Positions 41,754 to 49,509 of a DNA stretch of 64,000 nt are shown piece after piece. The stretch covers positions 4,898,001 through 4,962,000 of the forward strand of contig NZ_AP024630.1 of the NCBI RefSeq assembly GCF_019976975.1. The letters are read 5' to 3'. Origin of the DNA: Arthrobacter sp. NtRootA1 (lineage in GTDB: Bacteria; Actinomycetota; Actinomycetes; Actinomycetales; Micrococcaceae). Every line of letters starts with the position of its first letter. Position 1 is the first letter of the stretch. The position numbers were made by a program, and so were the translations under genes. Under the pieces are notes generated by a model that had not been told where the DNA came from, searched no databases, and saw only the letters and a list, made by a program, of their open reading frames with translations.

Positions 41754-43214
41754 ATGTCCAATCCCAGCACCGAAGGCGTGCCCCCAGTGTCCAGGAAAGT
41801 GATCGGCCTGGCCGTCGCTGGGGCGGTGGGCGGCTTCCTGTTCGGCTTCGATTCTTCGGTGGTCAACGGTGCCGTGGATGCCATGAAGGACGAATTCCTG
41901 ATGAGCGAAGCGGTCACGGGATTTGCTGTCGCCGTCGCGTTGCTGGGGTGCGCGCTGGGTGCGTACCTGGCCGGCAAAGTCGCAGACCGTTACGGCCGCA
42001 TTCCGGCAATGAAGATCGGTGCCCTCCTTTTCCTGGTGAGCTCCGTAGGTACAGGACTGGCTTTTGGTGTGTGGGACCTGATCTTCTGGCGCTTGGTTGG
42101 AGGCTTGGGCATCGGCCTTGCTTCGGTCATCGCCCCGGCCTACATATCCGAGATTTCCCCTCGGCACGTGCGTGGTCGCTTGGCGTCACTTCAGCAGCTC
42201 GCCATCACTACCGGTATCTTCGCGGCACTGTTGTCCGACGCCGTCCTGGCCAATTCCGCCGGCAGCGCCGGCAGCACGTTCTGGCTCGGGATGGAAGCTT
42301 GGCGCTGGATGTTCATCGCTTGCGCCGTGCCGGCTGCCGTGTACGGCTGGATCGCGTTCCGCTTGCCGGAGTCGCCACACTTCCTGGTGCTCAACGGCAA
42401 GGAAGACCAGGCCAGAAACATCTTCGATACCCTCATCCCCAACGACGATACCGAGCGGCACATCCGCGACATCCGCGAGTCCATCCAGCAGGATCAGCTG
42501 TCCACCAAGAAGGGTTCGCTGCGCGGCAAGACCTTCGGCCTCCAGGCAGTGGTGTGGATCGGCATCATCCTGTCGGTGCTGCAGCAATTCGTTGGCATCA
42601 ACGTGATCTTCTACTACTCCACCACGCTGTGGAAAGCGGTTGGATTCCAGGAGAAGGACTCCCTGGCCATCTCGGTTGCCACCTCGGTGACCAACATTTT
42701 GGTGACTCTGGTAGCCATCGCGCTGGTGGACCGCATTGGCCGCCGCCCCATCCTGCTGACCGGCTCCATCGGCATGGCCGTTTCGCTCGGCGTCATGGCT
42801 TTGGCCTTCTCTTCCGCTGTTGGCGCGGGCTCCGAGATCAGTCTCCCGGGCGCTTGGGGGCCAGTTGCCTTGGTTGCGGCCAACGTCTTCGTGATCAGCT
42901 TCGGTGCTTCTTGGGGTCCACTCGTCTGGGTGCTGCTTGGCGAGATCTTCCCATCCCGCATCCGGGCCCGCGCGCTCGGACTGGCGGCAGCTGCGCAGTG
43001 GATCGCCAACTTTGCCATCACGCTCAGCTTCCCCATCATGGCGGCGGGTTCGCTGCCCCTGACGTACGCCTTGTACGCGGCGTTTGCTGCGGCGTCGTTC
43101 TTCTTTGTGATGTTCAAGGTTCCCGAGACGAACGGCATGTCGCTGGAGCAGGCTGAGACACTCTTCGTTCCCAAGGGCGCGCCGGTGGCACCGCTGTCAC
43201 CTCAGCCCAAGTAA
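41754..43214 (+). CDS. MFS sugar porter (sugar:H+ symporter, SP family)
   Basis: A 486-residue, 12-TM symporter. Sugar-porter signatures are complete: GGFLFGFDSSVVNGAV near 26-41, GKVADRYGRIPAMK near 74-87, GRLASLQQLAITTG near 140-153, RLPESPHFLV near 203 (PESPRxL motif), QQFVGINVIFYYSTTLW near 279-295, DRIGRRPILL near 325 and VPETNGMSLEQ near 462 (PETKG variant with Asn). It is most like xylose, galactose or myo-inositol carriers; no catabolic genes are adjacent. GGGAGA precedes the ATG, and the stop codon lies inside the palindrome at 43206. Confidence 0.9.
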   Translation: MSNPSTEGVPPVSRKVIGLAVAGAVGGFLFGFDSSVVNGAVDAMKDEFLMSEAVTGFAVAVALLGCALGAYLAGKVADRYGRIPAMKIGALLFLVSSVGTGLAFGVWDLIFWRLVGGLGIGLASVIAPAYISEISPRHVRGRLASLQQLAITTGIFAALLSDAVLANSAGSAGSTFWLGMEAWRWMFIACAVPAAVYGWIAFRLPESPHFLVLNGKEDQARNIFDTLIPNDDTERHIRDIRESIQQDQLSTKKGSLRGKTFGLQAVVWIGIILSVLQQFVGINVIFYYSTTLWKAVGFQEKDSLAISVATSVTNILVTLVAIALVDRIGRRPILLTGSIGMAVSLGVMALAFSSAVGAGSEISLPGAWGPVALVAANVFVISFGASWGPLVWVLLGEIFPSRIRARALGLAAAAQWIANFAITLSFPIMAAGSLPLTYALYAAFAAASFFFVMFKVPETNGMSLEQAETLFVPKGAPVAPLSPQPK

Positions 43215-43271
43215 GTCGCATTAGTGCGCGTTTTGAACGCTCAAAACGCGCACTGCTGCTACGTAGTTGGG
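43206..43271. terminator. Long palindrome between convergent MFS genes (ACCCAAC family)
   Basis: Arms 43206-43234 and 43243-43271 match at 24 of 29 positions around an 8-nt loop; the inner 12 bp (GTGCGCGTTTT side) are perfect. The left arm CCCAAGTAAGTCGCAT is identical to that of the palindrome at 45039. It contains the sugar porter stop codon and ends 4 bp before the stop of the opposing gene, so it serves both. Confidence 0.7.
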
Positions 43272-43274
43272 TGC

Positions 43275-44513
43275 CTACACCAGGTGCGGTTCGTGCGACT
43301 TCAGGTACCCACGGCCACCGAAGGCAACGAGAATCGCGATCACCATGGCAACAGCACCGGCAAAGAAAGGCACCTGCGGCCCAAAGTGCTCACCCAGCTG
43401 CGCGGCGGCGAACGGGGCCAGCGCACCACCCATCCACCGCACAAAGTTATAGCCTGCGGATGCGACGGGTCGCGGTGAATCGGAGACGCCCATGGCCAGT
43501 TCGGTGTAAATCGTGTTGTTGATGCCCAGCAGGGCACCGGCCACGATCACAAGCACGACGACGGCAGTCACCGAGTGCCCCGCGGCAAGTCCCAGTCCAA
43601 CCAGATCCAACATGAGCACGAGCAGCGTTCCGGTCAGGACCTTTACAGCGCCGAAACGCTTCTGCAGCACGGGAGCTACGAACACCGAGAACACGGCCAC
43701 GGCAACGCCCCAACCGAAGAACACTCCCCCGATACCGTATGCGTCCATGCCGAGGATGAACGGCGTGAAGGCGAGGATGGTGAAGAAGCCGTAGTTGTAG
43801 AAAAGGGCGCTTGCTGCGGTTGTGCTGAGGCCCTTGTGTCCCAGCGCGAGAAGCGGATCCCGCAGGCGGGACTTCTTTGCCGGGGCGGGTGTTTTGGGAA
43901 GCAGGGCCAGCAGGGCGATAAAAGCGGCAGCCATGAGGACCGCGGTCCCAAAGAACGGTGCGCGCCACTGCCACCCACCCAACAATGCCCCAAGGAGCGG
44001 GCCCAGCGAGATACCCAGGCCGAGCGCCGCTTCGTAGAGAATGATGGCCGTTCCGGTACCACCACTGGCCACACCAACGATCACGGCAAGCGCGGTGGCG
44101 ACAAACAGGGCGTTACCCAATCCCCAACCAGCACGGAAACCAACCAACTGCTCAACGCTGCCGGACAGGCCGGACAAGGATGCGAACACCACGATTACGG
44201 CCAGCCCGATCAGCAGCGTCTTCTTGCCACCGATGCGCGAGGACACGAAGCCGCTGATCAGCATGGCGATCGCCGTCACCAGGAAGTAGCTGGTGAAGAG
44301 CAGGGAAACTTCGCTGGTGGACGCGTCCAGGTTCTTGGCGATCGCAGGAAGAATGGGATCCACGAGCCCGATGCCCATGAACGCGAACACGGCTGCGAGC
44401 GCCGTGGCCCACACGGCCTTCGGCTGCTTGAGGAATGAAGCCTTCTCGGCTTCGAGGGTGGTTTCGATGCTTGTTTCGGCGCTTTCTGAAGCGTCAGCCA
44501 GCTGGCGTGACAT
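43275..44513 (-). CDS. MFS efflux transporter, DHA1-like
   Basis: A 412-residue, 12-TM permease. After a 30-residue acidic N-terminal tail, TM1 ends in GIGLVDPILPAIAKNLDAS near 47-65, typical of drug:H+ antiporters, and loop 2-3 is GFVSSRIGGKKTLLIG near 88-103. The C-terminal half contains NNTIYTELAMGVSDSPRPVASAGYNF in the loop 10-11 region. It lies 33 bp downstream of a marR gene on the same strand, so expression is probably relieved by the pumped compound through MarR. The drug is unknown. Confidence 0.85.
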   Translation of the reverse strand: MSRQLADASESAETSIETTLEAEKASFLKQPKAVWATALAAVFAFMGIGLVDPILPAIAKNLDASTSEVSLLFTSYFLVTAIAMLISGFVSSRIGGKKTLLIGLAVIVVFASLSGLSGSVEQLVGFRAGWGLGNALFVATALAVIVGVASGGTGTAIILYEAALGLGISLGPLLGALLGGWQWRAPFFGTAVLMAAAFIALLALLPKTPAPAKKSRLRDPLLALGHKGLSTTAASALFYNYGFFTILAFTPFILGMDAYGIGGVFFGWGVAVAVFSVFVAPVLQKRFGAVKVLTGTLLVLMLDLVGLGLAAGHSVTAVVVLVIVAGALLGINNTIYTELAMGVSDSPRPVASAGYNFVRWMGGALAPFAAAQLGEHFGPQVPFFAGAVAMVIAILVAFGGRGYLKSHEPHLV

Positions 44514-44546
44514 TCAAGGGCTCCTTGTCGGTGCGTTTGGTTTTGG

Positions 44547-44990
44547 TTAGTTCTGGAATGAGCTGTTGATCTTGCTGATGATGGGGAGAGCCGCGGCGAG
44601 TTGCTCGATTTCGGCGGTGCTCAGCTCTTGGAGCATCCCGGCCACCATGGCGTTGCGCCGCTGGTTGGCAGATTCGACGGCGGCGGTCCCGGCTTTGGTG
44701 ATGACCACCTGGACTGCGCGCGAATCGTCGGGGTCAGCCTGCCGGGTGACCAGGCCGGCGCGCTCGAGCTTGATGATTTGCTCGGTGGCGCTCGGCACCT
44801 TGATCCCCAGGTTCTTGGCGATGTCACCCACGCGGAGTCCGCCGTCGGAAATCATGGAGAGCAGGCTGAGCTGCGCTGCGGTGAGTTCACCTTCCGGGTC
44901 CAGGCGGCGGAACATGTATACGCCCAAGCGCAATGACTCGCGGAATTGCTGCGCGAGCTCGGTGAGGTTGGGATCGGATGCACGATTCAT
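44547..44990 (-). CDS. MarR-family transcriptional regulator
   Basis: A 147-residue winged-helix regulator. LTAAQLSLLSMISDGGLRVGDIAKNLGIKVPSATEQIIKLE, read in pieces at about 36-76, is the helix-turn-helix; the wing is GLVTRQADPDDSRAVQVVIT near 79-98 with the DxR motif that is diagnostic of MarR. Long helices at both ends form the dimer interface. Two perfect TTAGG-N3-CCTAA sites begin 3 bp before the start codon, strongly indicating autoregulation and control of the downstream efflux gene. Confidence 0.92.
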   Translation of the reverse strand: MNRASDPNLTELAQQFRESLRLGVYMFRRLDPEGELTAAQLSLLSMISDGGLRVGDIAKNLGIKVPSATEQIIKLERAGLVTRQADPDDSRAVQVVITKAGTAAVESANQRRNAMVAGMLQELSTAEIEQLAAALPIISKINSSFQN

Positions 44991-44992
44991 AT

Positions 44993-45021
44993 TTAGGTAG
45001 CCTAATAGTTAGGGTACCTAA
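44993..45021. promoter_or_regulatory. Twin MarR operators
   Basis: TTAGGTAGCCTAA (44993-45005) and TTAGGGTACCTAA (45009-45021) are perfect 5-3-5 palindromes with identical half-sites, centres 16 bp apart. They cover the marR start-proximal promoter region and would bind two MarR dimers. Confidence 0.75.
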
Positions 45022-45038
45022 GTGTCAAGCGATGCAGC

Positions 45039-45106
45039 ACCCAAGTAAGTCGCATGTGAGCGCGTTTAGAGCCCTGAAAACGCGCACAAATGCGACTCAG
45101 TTGGGT
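45039..45106. terminator. Long palindrome at the end of the GNAT gene (ACCCAAC family)
   Basis: Arms 45039-45067 and 45078-45106 match at 25 of 29 positions around a 10-nt loop. It touches the GNAT stop codon (TAA at 45108-45106) and lies between that gene and the marR operators, so it would stop GNAT transcripts before the marR promoter. Confidence 0.7.
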
Positions 45107-45612
45107 TAAAGCGTGAGCTTCATACCCTCATGGCTTGCAACAAAGCCCAATCGCTCATAGAAGCGATGGGCGGCCGCGCGGGACTTGTCGGTGGTCAACT
45201 GCACCAGGGAGCATCCCCGCCCACGCGCCTGGTCGATGGCCCACTGGATCATGAGCGCACCCACCCCCTGCCCGCGGAGCGCATCGTCCACGCGGACGGC
45301 TTCGATCTGGGCGCGCAAGGATCCCCTGCGCGACAGGCCCGGGAGATAGCTGAGCTGGAAAGTGGCAACAACCTCCCCGTCGAGTTCGCCCACCACCAAA
45401 AGGTGGGCGGGGTCGCCGTCGATCATTTCAAAAGCACGCTCGTACGGCGCAAGGTCGTCCAGATTTTCGCGGGTAGCGCCCAACTGGTCATCCATCAGCA
45501 GCGCAAGGATTCGCGGCAAATCAGCCTTGGTAGCGCGCCGAAGACTGAAGGTTCCAGAGTCGACGGCGGCAGTCATCAAAGCGGGCGCGGCGGCAGGGTC
45601 TGTGGTCACCAC
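45106..45612 (-). CDS. GNAT-family N-acetyltransferase
   Basis: A 168-residue acetyl-CoA-dependent acyltransferase. The GNAT core runs from LRRATKADLPRILALL near 24 to the end. Motif A is EAVRVDDALRGQGVGALMIQWAI near 104-126, with the R-x-Q-G-V-G pyrophosphate loop; motif B is AAAHRFYERLGFVASHEGM near 147-165. The N-terminal 20 residues are Ala/Thr-rich and an internal Met13 is an alternative start. The gene is divergent from the PadR cassette and ends in the palindrome at 45039. Substrate unknown. Confidence 0.87.
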   Translation of the reverse strand: MVTTDPAAAPALMTAAVDSGTFSLRRATKADLPRILALLMDDQLGATRENLDDLAPYERAFEMIDGDPAHLLVVGELDGEVVATFQLSYLPGLSRRGSLRAQIEAVRVDDALRGQGVGALMIQWAIDQARGRGCSLVQLTTDKSRAAAHRFYERLGFVASHEGMKLTL

Positions 45613-45646
45613 CCCAGCATGCCACTTGGACTGGAACTCAGTATTG

Positions 45647-45664
45647 CTAAGTACCGGTACCTAG
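45647..45664. promoter_or_regulatory. Candidate PadR operator
   Basis: CTAAGTACCGGTACCTAG is an 18-bp near-perfect palindrome (one mismatched pair). It is followed by direct repeats of TAGTGRTA/TAGTG between 45675 and 45702, just before the padR ribosome binding site AAGGAGGTG. It lies in the divergent GNAT/padR gap. Confidence 0.45.
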
Positions 45665-45715
45665 TTCTACTATGTAGTGGTAGCTAGTGATACTGAGTAG
45701 TGAAGGAGGTGTTCG

Positions 45716-46045
45716 ATGGGCAAGCAAATGACGGAGATGCTCAAAGGCACATTGGAGGGCATCGTACTGGCCCTCCTCACCGGAAAAGCGGCCTACGGGT
45801 ATGAGATCACCACGCTGCTCCGGGCGCAGGGATTTACCGAGATCGCCGAGGGCACTGTGTACGCACTGCTCGTCAGGATCGAACAAAAGGGGCTGGTGGA
45901 CGTCGAAAAGCGCCCATCGGAAAAAGGACCACCCCGGAAGGTGTACACGCTCAACGTGCAGGGCAAAAACGAACTGGACGAATTCTGGAACACCTGGAGC
46001 TTCTTGTCGGAACGGCTTGAACAGCTCCGCAAGGAAGGAAACTGA
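45716..46045 (+). CDS. PadR-family transcriptional regulator
   Basis: A 109-residue PadR-s1 protein: MLKGTLEGIVLALLTGKAAYGYEITTLLR (in pieces, 8-36), then EIAEGTVYALLVRIEQKGLV near 42-61 as the recognition region and a wing with PPRKVYTLNVQGKNEL. The short C-terminal helix mediates dimerisation. A strong AAGGAGGTG precedes the ATG. It heads a four-gene unit with DUF1048, an ABC ATPase and an ABC permease, with a 1-nt gap to the next gene, and probably represses the unit until an exported compound binds. Confidence 0.92.
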   Translation: MGKQMTEMLKGTLEGIVLALLTGKAAYGYEITTLLRAQGFTEIAEGTVYALLVRIEQKGLVDVEKRPSEKGPPRKVYTLNVQGKNELDEFWNTWSFLSERLEQLRKEGN

Positions 46046-46046
46046 C

Positions 46047-46412
46047 ATGGCAGCAAAATGGATCGAAATGGTCACCGGATCACTCGAGCAGAAGAAGCAG
46101 TACAAGCAGGCCAAGGCACGGCTGGATGCCCTGCCCGAGCCCTATCTCACCGTGGCCACGGCCTTCAACCGGTACCTCATGTACTACGGCGGGGTTACCG
46201 AAGGGGACACCATGGTGCAGATGTTCACGGATCTCGCAGATCTTTGGGAACGGGCCGCCATCGACGGAACGCCCGTGAGCGGGATCGTGGGCGAAGATCC
46301 GATCGAGTTCGCCGAGGCTTTTGCCCAGGCCTACGGCGGAAAGCGCTGGATCGACAAGGAAAGGGAACGCCTCACCAAGGCAGTAGATAAGGCAAAGGAG
46401 GCGGAATCATGA
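46047..46412 (+). CDS. DUF1048-family protein
   Basis: A 121-residue mostly helical soluble protein: MAAKWIEMVTGSLEQKKQYKQ at the start, LPEPYLTVATAFNRYLMYYGG near 30-50 and DPIEFAEAFAQAYGGKRWIDKERERL near 84-109. This family regularly accompanies PadR regulators and DrrAB-type exporters, but no biochemical role is established. It is one base after padR and overlaps the ATPase gene by ATGA. Confidence 0.88.
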   Translation: MAAKWIEMVTGSLEQKKQYKQAKARLDALPEPYLTVATAFNRYLMYYGGVTEGDTMVQMFTDLADLWERAAIDGTPVSGIVGEDPIEFAEAFAQAYGGKRWIDKERERLTKAVDKAKEAES

Positions 46413-47194
46413 CTGCAACAGCCATCCGCGTCCAGGGCATCGAAAAGTCCTACAAGGACCTCCACGTGCTCCGGGGCGTCGACTTTGAAGTAGCGTCGGG
46501 CAGCATTTTCGCCCTCCTCGGTTCCAATGGAGCTGGCAAGACCACCATGGTGAAGATCCTGTCCTCCCTGCTGAAAGCGGACGCCGGCACTGCCGCCGTC
46601 GAGGGTTTTGATGTTGCCATCGAGTCGCTCCAGGTAAGACAGTCCATCAGCCTAACCGGGCAGTTTGCGGCAGTGGACGAGGTGCTGTCCGGCAAGGAGA
46701 ACTTGGTCCTTGTGGCCAAACTGCGCCATCTGGAGAACCCTGGCGGGATCGCAGATGAGCTGCTGGCGCAGTTCAACCTCAGCGATGCCGGGTCCCGTAA
46801 GGTAGCCACCTACTCCGGCGGCATGCGTCGCCGCCTGGATATCGCCATGAGCCTGGTCGGCAACCCGAAGGTGATCTTCCTGGACGAACCGACCACCGGC
46901 CTGGACCCACAGGCGCGCATCGACGTCTGGCAGACCATCAAGGATCTCGCCCGGAACGGCACAACAGTGCTGCTCACCACCCAATACCTCGACGAGGCCG
47001 AACATCTCGCCGACCGCATCGCGATCCTGCACAAGGGCACGATCATCCAGAACGGCACGCTCGACGAGCTCAAGCGGCTGCTGCCGCCAGCCGAGATCGA
47101 GTACGTCGAGAAGCAGCCCTCACTCGAAGATGTCTTCCTGGCGCTAGTCGGCGAAACGGCTGAAGAGCAGAAAGAACAGGAGGCATCCCGATGA
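46409..47194 (+). CDS. ABC exporter ATPase (DrrA-like)
   Basis: A 261-residue ATPase. Walker A is LLGSNGAGKTTMVK near 36-49, Q-loop SLTGQFAAVDEVLSGKENL near 77-95, signature YSGGMRRRLDIAMS near 136-149 and Walker B VIFLDEPTTGLDPQARID near 156-173; the His switch appears as TTQYLDEAEHLADR, with Gln replacing His as usual in DrrA relatives. The C-terminus has the short DrrA-type extension. Coupled by ATGA overlaps to DUF1048 and the permease. Likely exports a drug or lipid-like compound. Confidence 0.93.
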   Translation: MTATAIRVQGIEKSYKDLHVLRGVDFEVASGSIFALLGSNGAGKTTMVKILSSLLKADAGTAAVEGFDVAIESLQVRQSISLTGQFAAVDEVLSGKENLVLVAKLRHLENPGGIADELLAQFNLSDAGSRKVATYSGGMRRRLDIAMSLVGNPKVIFLDEPTTGLDPQARIDVWQTIKDLARNGTTVLLTTQYLDEAEHLADRIAILHKGTIIQNGTLDELKRLLPPAEIEYVEKQPSLEDVFLALVGETAEEQKEQEASR

Positions 47195-47955
47195 GCACCC
47201 ACGTCCTCGGCGATACCCGCGTCCTCACCGGCCGCTCGCTGCGCCACATCCTTCGCAGCCCCGATACGATCATCACCACCGCGGTCACGCCGATCGCGCT
47301 GATGCTGCTGTTCGTGTACGTGCTTGGCGGCGCGATCAATACCGGATCCGACGAGTCATACATCAACTACATGCTCCCCGGCATCCTGCTGATCACGATT
47401 GCCTCCGGCATCGCCTACACCGCCTACCGCCTGTTCCTGGATATGCAGGGCGGCATCTTCGAGCGCTTCCAGTCCATGCCGATCGCGCGGTCGAGCGTGC
47501 TATGGGCGCACGTGCTCACCTCGCTCGTGGCCAACCTCGTCTCGGTCGCGATCGTCGTCGGAGTGGCCCTCCTTATGGGGTTCCGCACCGGAGCATCCGT
47601 GGGCACCTGGCTTGCAATCGCCGGCATCCTGGTCCTGTTCACGCTCGCCCTGACCTGGCTGGCCGTGATCGCCGGGCTCTCCGCGAAAACCGTCGACGGC
47701 GCCAGCGCGTTCAGCTACCCGCTGATCTTCCTGCCGTTCATCAGTTCGGCCTTCGTGCCGACCGCGACGATGCCGGGCCCGGTGGCCTGGTTCGCCGAGA
47801 ACCAGCCAGTGACCTCGATCGTGAACTCCATCCGCGCGCTGTTCGCGCAGCAGCCGGTGGGCAGCGACATTTGGATTGCGCTGGCCTGGTGCTTCGGCAT
47901 CTTGGTCCTGGCGTTCGCCTTCGCCATGACCGCATACCGGCGGAAGATCGCCTAG
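47191..47955 (+). CDS. ABC-2 type exporter permease (DrrB-like)
   Basis: A 254-residue membrane protein with six TM helices. TM1 begins near 26 (TTAVTPIALMLLFVYVLGG), a cytoplasmic coupling segment is GGIFERFQSMPIARSSVLW near 86-104, and FISSAFVPTATMPGPVAWFAENQP near 185-208 is the conserved ABC-2 loop before the last helix. It pairs with the preceding ATPase. A hairpin terminator follows 25 bp after the stop. Confidence 0.92.
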   Translation: MSTHVLGDTRVLTGRSLRHILRSPDTIITTAVTPIALMLLFVYVLGGAINTGSDESYINYMLPGILLITIASGIAYTAYRLFLDMQGGIFERFQSMPIARSSVLWAHVLTSLVANLVSVAIVVGVALLMGFRTGASVGTWLAIAGILVLFTLALTWLAVIAGLSAKTVDGASAFSYPLIFLPFISSAFVPTATMPGPVAWFAENQPVTSIVNSIRALFAQQPVGSDIWIALAWCFGILVLAFAFAMTAYRRKIA

Positions 47956-47980
47956 TCGCGCCTTCCCACATCACCGGCTT

Positions 47981-48005
47981 AAGCTCCCTTTCCGCAAGGG
48001 AGCTT
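47981..48005 (+). terminator. Terminator of the PadR-ABC cassette
   Basis: AAGCTCCCTT (47981-47990) pairs perfectly with AAGGGAGCTT (47996-48005) around a 5-nt loop. Only a short T-run follows. Confidence 0.7.
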
Positions 48006-48105
48006 TCGCCATGCAGGGCCTAAGCTCGGCTACGAGAGTTCTTCTCCGTCCTGACGGGACGTCCTGTAGCCGTACGTCACGTCCACAGGGGCGAAGACTG
48101 CTCAC

Positions 48106-48354
48106 TTATCCTTTGCCCGAGATTTCCTTCGCCGTTCGCCGCAATCTGATAACAGCCAGTCCGAGGACGCTGCCCGCTGCGGCCAAGAAGAAGAACAGCA
48201 CCAGAAGCGGACCTGACATCCCGGGAAAAAGCGGGTTCCCGCCGGTAAGGAAGATTGATGCCAATAGGCCCGCCATCGACACGCAAAACGCCAGGCCCAG
48301 TACTTTCTGCCTGCGATCCTCGCGAGTCATCGGCGATCTATTTGAAGTAGCCAT
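48106..48354 (-). CDS. Small two-TM membrane protein, function unknown
   Basis: An 82-residue hypothetical protein. A basic N-terminus (TREDRRQKVLG) is followed by TM1 at about 18-38 (LAFCVSMAGLLASIFLTGG) and TM2 at about 46-68 (SGPLLVLFFFLAAAGSVLGLA), then a basic tail IRLRRTAKEISGKG. The size and hydrophobic layout look genuine. It is convergent with the ABC permease gene and divergent from the secreted protein genes. No family is recognised. Confidence 0.6.
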   Translation of the reverse strand: MATSNRSPMTREDRRQKVLGLAFCVSMAGLLASIFLTGGNPLFPGMSGPLLVLFFFLAAAGSVLGLAVIRLRRTAKEISGKG

Positions 48355-48420
48355 GGATATATTCTATCGTGTCGATCAAACCTAAATTGACAGGTTTGTA
48401 AACAACATGGGGGAAATTGT

Positions 48421-48777
48421 ATGAAAGCTCGAAAAATTACTGGAATCCTGTCGGCGGGGCTTCTTGTTGCCGGTGGTATCGCCGGGGCCTCACTAGTGGC
48501 GCCGGAAGAAGCGAAGGCGTCGGTGTGTGGTTACTCACAAGAGGTCCGCTCCTACAATTCCATCCTCAGCCTGAGCCTGCTCGGTCAGACCCTGGACCCG
48601 TTTGGCGGCCAAAAGGTCGTGTCTGTCTACGGTCATTGCGGTCCCACAAACGTAAAGATCGTCACCGAATCACCCAACGGCAACCGCTACGTGTGCGTGC
48701 CCCCGGGTGACAGCTGGCTGGGATTCGTGAACCAGGGTGACAGGATCACTGGCGCCTACTACGTCGGCCTCTGCTAA
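48421..48777 (+). CDS. Small secreted Cys-containing protein, paralogue A
   Basis: A 118-residue exported protein. The signal peptide is about 1-33 (MKARK..., hydrophobic core, EEAKAS). The mature part starts VCGY and contains YGHCGPTNVKIVTES, YVCVPPGDSW and ends AYYVGLC with the last residue Cys. Four cysteines are shared in position with the next gene, so two disulfides are likely. From memory it resembles the DUF6355 type of actinobacterial secreted proteins; I could not verify this. GGGGGA precedes the ATG. An AAACCT/AGGTTT inverted repeat lies at 48378-48397 in the promoter region. Confidence 0.75.
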   Translation: MKARKITGILSAGLLVAGGIAGASLVAPEEAKASVCGYSQEVRSYNSILSLSLLGQTLDPFGGQKVVSVYGHCGPTNVKIVTESPNGNRYVCVPPGDSWLGFVNQGDRITGAYYVGLC

Positions 48778-48789
48778 AGGACAGCTCCC

Positions 48790-49113
48790 ATGATCAAGGT
48801 CAACGGTTTCAAGCGCATTTGCGCCGCGATAACGACTGGGGCAGCGCTTGTACTCACCGGGCTGGTAGTCACCGCCGCGCCGGCATCTGCAGCTGTGTGC
48901 GGTTTTCAGGGTGTTGTCACTCCGAACATCGGCGGCAACGTAGCCCCATGGGAAGAAGCGATCTATAACCACTGCGGTCCAGGTAACGTCAAGATCAGAG
49001 TCCAGTACTACTACGCCGAACGCGACCTGTGCGTGACCCCCGGAGAGACCCGCCTCTATGCGAACCCGAACTTGGGTGGCCTCAACTTTGCGTATTACAT
49101 TGGCGGATGCTAA
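48790..49113 (+). CDS. Small secreted Cys-containing protein, paralogue B
   Basis: A 107-residue exported protein. Signal peptide about 1-35 ending in APASAAV. The mature part mirrors its neighbour: VCGF at the start, YNHCGPGNVKIRVQYYY in the middle, LCVTPGETRLY, and AYYIGGC at the end. It starts 12 bp after the first paralogue, so both are made from one transcript and probably arose by duplication. Function unknown; a small surface or secreted effector is possible. Confidence 0.75.
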   Translation: MIKVNGFKRICAAITTGAALVLTGLVVTAAPASAAVCGFQGVVTPNIGGNVAPWEEAIYNHCGPGNVKIRVQYYYAERDLCVTPGETRLYANPNLGGLNFAYYIGGC

Positions 49114-49509
49114 CCAATGCAAATTAGCCGATTCTCTGTTGGGTGATTAATTCCCGTGCACCTGCAGGCGGTAGTTATTTTTAATCTACTTCTAAATGAA
49201 AGCTGATAAGTTTTATCGCTATAAGGGTACTCGTCGCTTGTGGGTCTACCTTGACGCTCGTGCATGTGTGTCCCACCGGTCCGCTATGCCGGTGGGACAC
49301 GCTTGCAGGCCTTTGCTCAGATGACCCCGGACCTCTGGACACCCCCGGCGTGGTGGTTCATTGCGCCCGACCTCCTCACATGGATGATGGGTGGATCCAG
49401 CGCATGCAGACCGATTGGCCATTTGTCAGACATTAGCTATAGCTTTATCGAAGCAGATTTGTAACGGCCGTCACCATTTTGGTGGGCTCTTCGAAGGGTT
49501 CTTGAACTA
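49114..49509. other. 396-bp intergenic stretch with an AT-rich island
   Basis: No credible gene. Positions about 49165-49235 are unusually AT-rich for this genome (TTATTTTTAATCTACTTC, GTTTTATCGCTATAAGGG) and then GC content recovers. The terminator at 49268-49300 lies inside. The promoter of the CycA-like gene should be in the last 150 bp, but no clean -35/-10 pair was found. Confidence 0.5.
49268..49300 (+). terminator. Terminator-like hairpin after the small secreted protein genes
   Basis: GTGTCCCACCGG (49268-49279) and CCGGTGGGACAC (49289-49300) are perfect complements around a 9-nt loop. Its distance of 155 bp from the last stop is long, so it may belong to an unrecognised short transcript. 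Confidence 0.6.

Noticed and set aside
49251..49464. Short open frames between the secreted protein genes and the amino acid permease
   Set aside because: They overlap a terminator hairpin, have no ribosome binding site and encode no recognisable sequence.
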